Shown piece after piece: positions 13,664 to 13,703 of a DNA stretch of 13,703 nt; the first letter of the stretch is position 1, and the number at the start of each line of letters is the position of its first letter. The stretch comes from Mageeibacillus sp. UBA1255 (GTDB taxonomy: Bacteria; Bacillota; Clostridia; UBA1212; UBA1255). Made by a program: the position numbers and the translations under genes. The notes under the pieces were generated by a model. That model did not search any database and had not been told where the DNA came from. It was given only the letters and a program-made list of their open reading frames with translations. The stretch lies in assembly GCA_002308795.1 (NCBI GenBank), contig DBVV01000146.1, positions 1 through 13,703 of the forward strand, in the 5' to 3' direction.

Positions 13664-13703
13664 CCGGAGAAAGTTGCAAGGCTCTACTCCCAAAATCGTA
13701 ACA

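Overview
The window looks like chromosomal DNA of an uncultured member of the Bacillota, probably class Clostridia. The main evidence is a darA (yaaQ) - holB - ricT (yaaT) block, the core order known from Bacillus and its relatives, together with strong AGGAGG-type ribosome binding sites, sigma-A-type promoters and moderately high G+C. No RNA gene, CRISPR array, insertion sequence or integrase was seen.

Left part (1-3536, + strand). A possible 3' end of an upstream gene is followed by a terminator-like hairpin, a 7-bp inverted repeat and a promoter that matches TTGACA-17-TATAAT exactly (281-309). This promoter should drive a tight three-gene operon: a small single-pass membrane protein of unknown function, a BcrA-type ABC ATPase, and an ABC-2 permease with a large charged domain between its first and second membrane segments. 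The genes are 2 bp apart or overlapping. Together they look like an exporter or a membrane-stress/antimicrobial-resistance ABC system with an accessory membrane protein.

Junction (3537-3765). Two convergent operons meet here. The gap holds two hairpins, one of them a perfect 11-bp stem, and no credible gene.

Right part (13663 down to 3766, - strand). All genes point the same way with gaps of at most 59 bp, so they may form one long operon. It starts at a promoter TTGCTT-17-TATAAT (13663-13635). The order is: a possible 23-residue leader peptide, a UPF0309-like SIS-domain sugar-phosphate binding protein, fucO (lactaldehyde reductase), an unrecognised 244-residue protein, a Q/N/G/R-rich disordered protein, an aldo/keto reductase, darA (cyclic-di-AMP receptor), holB (DNA polymerase III delta'), ricT (PSP1/YaaT), an 832-codon reading frame joining a UDP-sugar pyrophosphorylase to a complete NADP-type isocitrate dehydrogenase, and a TIM-barrel sugar isomerase/epimerase.

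The most unusual item is the pyrophosphorylase-isocitrate dehydrogenase fusion (4500-6998). Both halves keep their catalytic motifs. The second half starts at its own ATG, with a ribosome-binding-site-like sequence ahead of it, so the fusion could be genuine, could yield two products, or could reflect a small indel that removed a stop. The second point of interest is the pair of overlapping unrecognised genes (10337-11559) next to the conserved darA-holB-ricT block.
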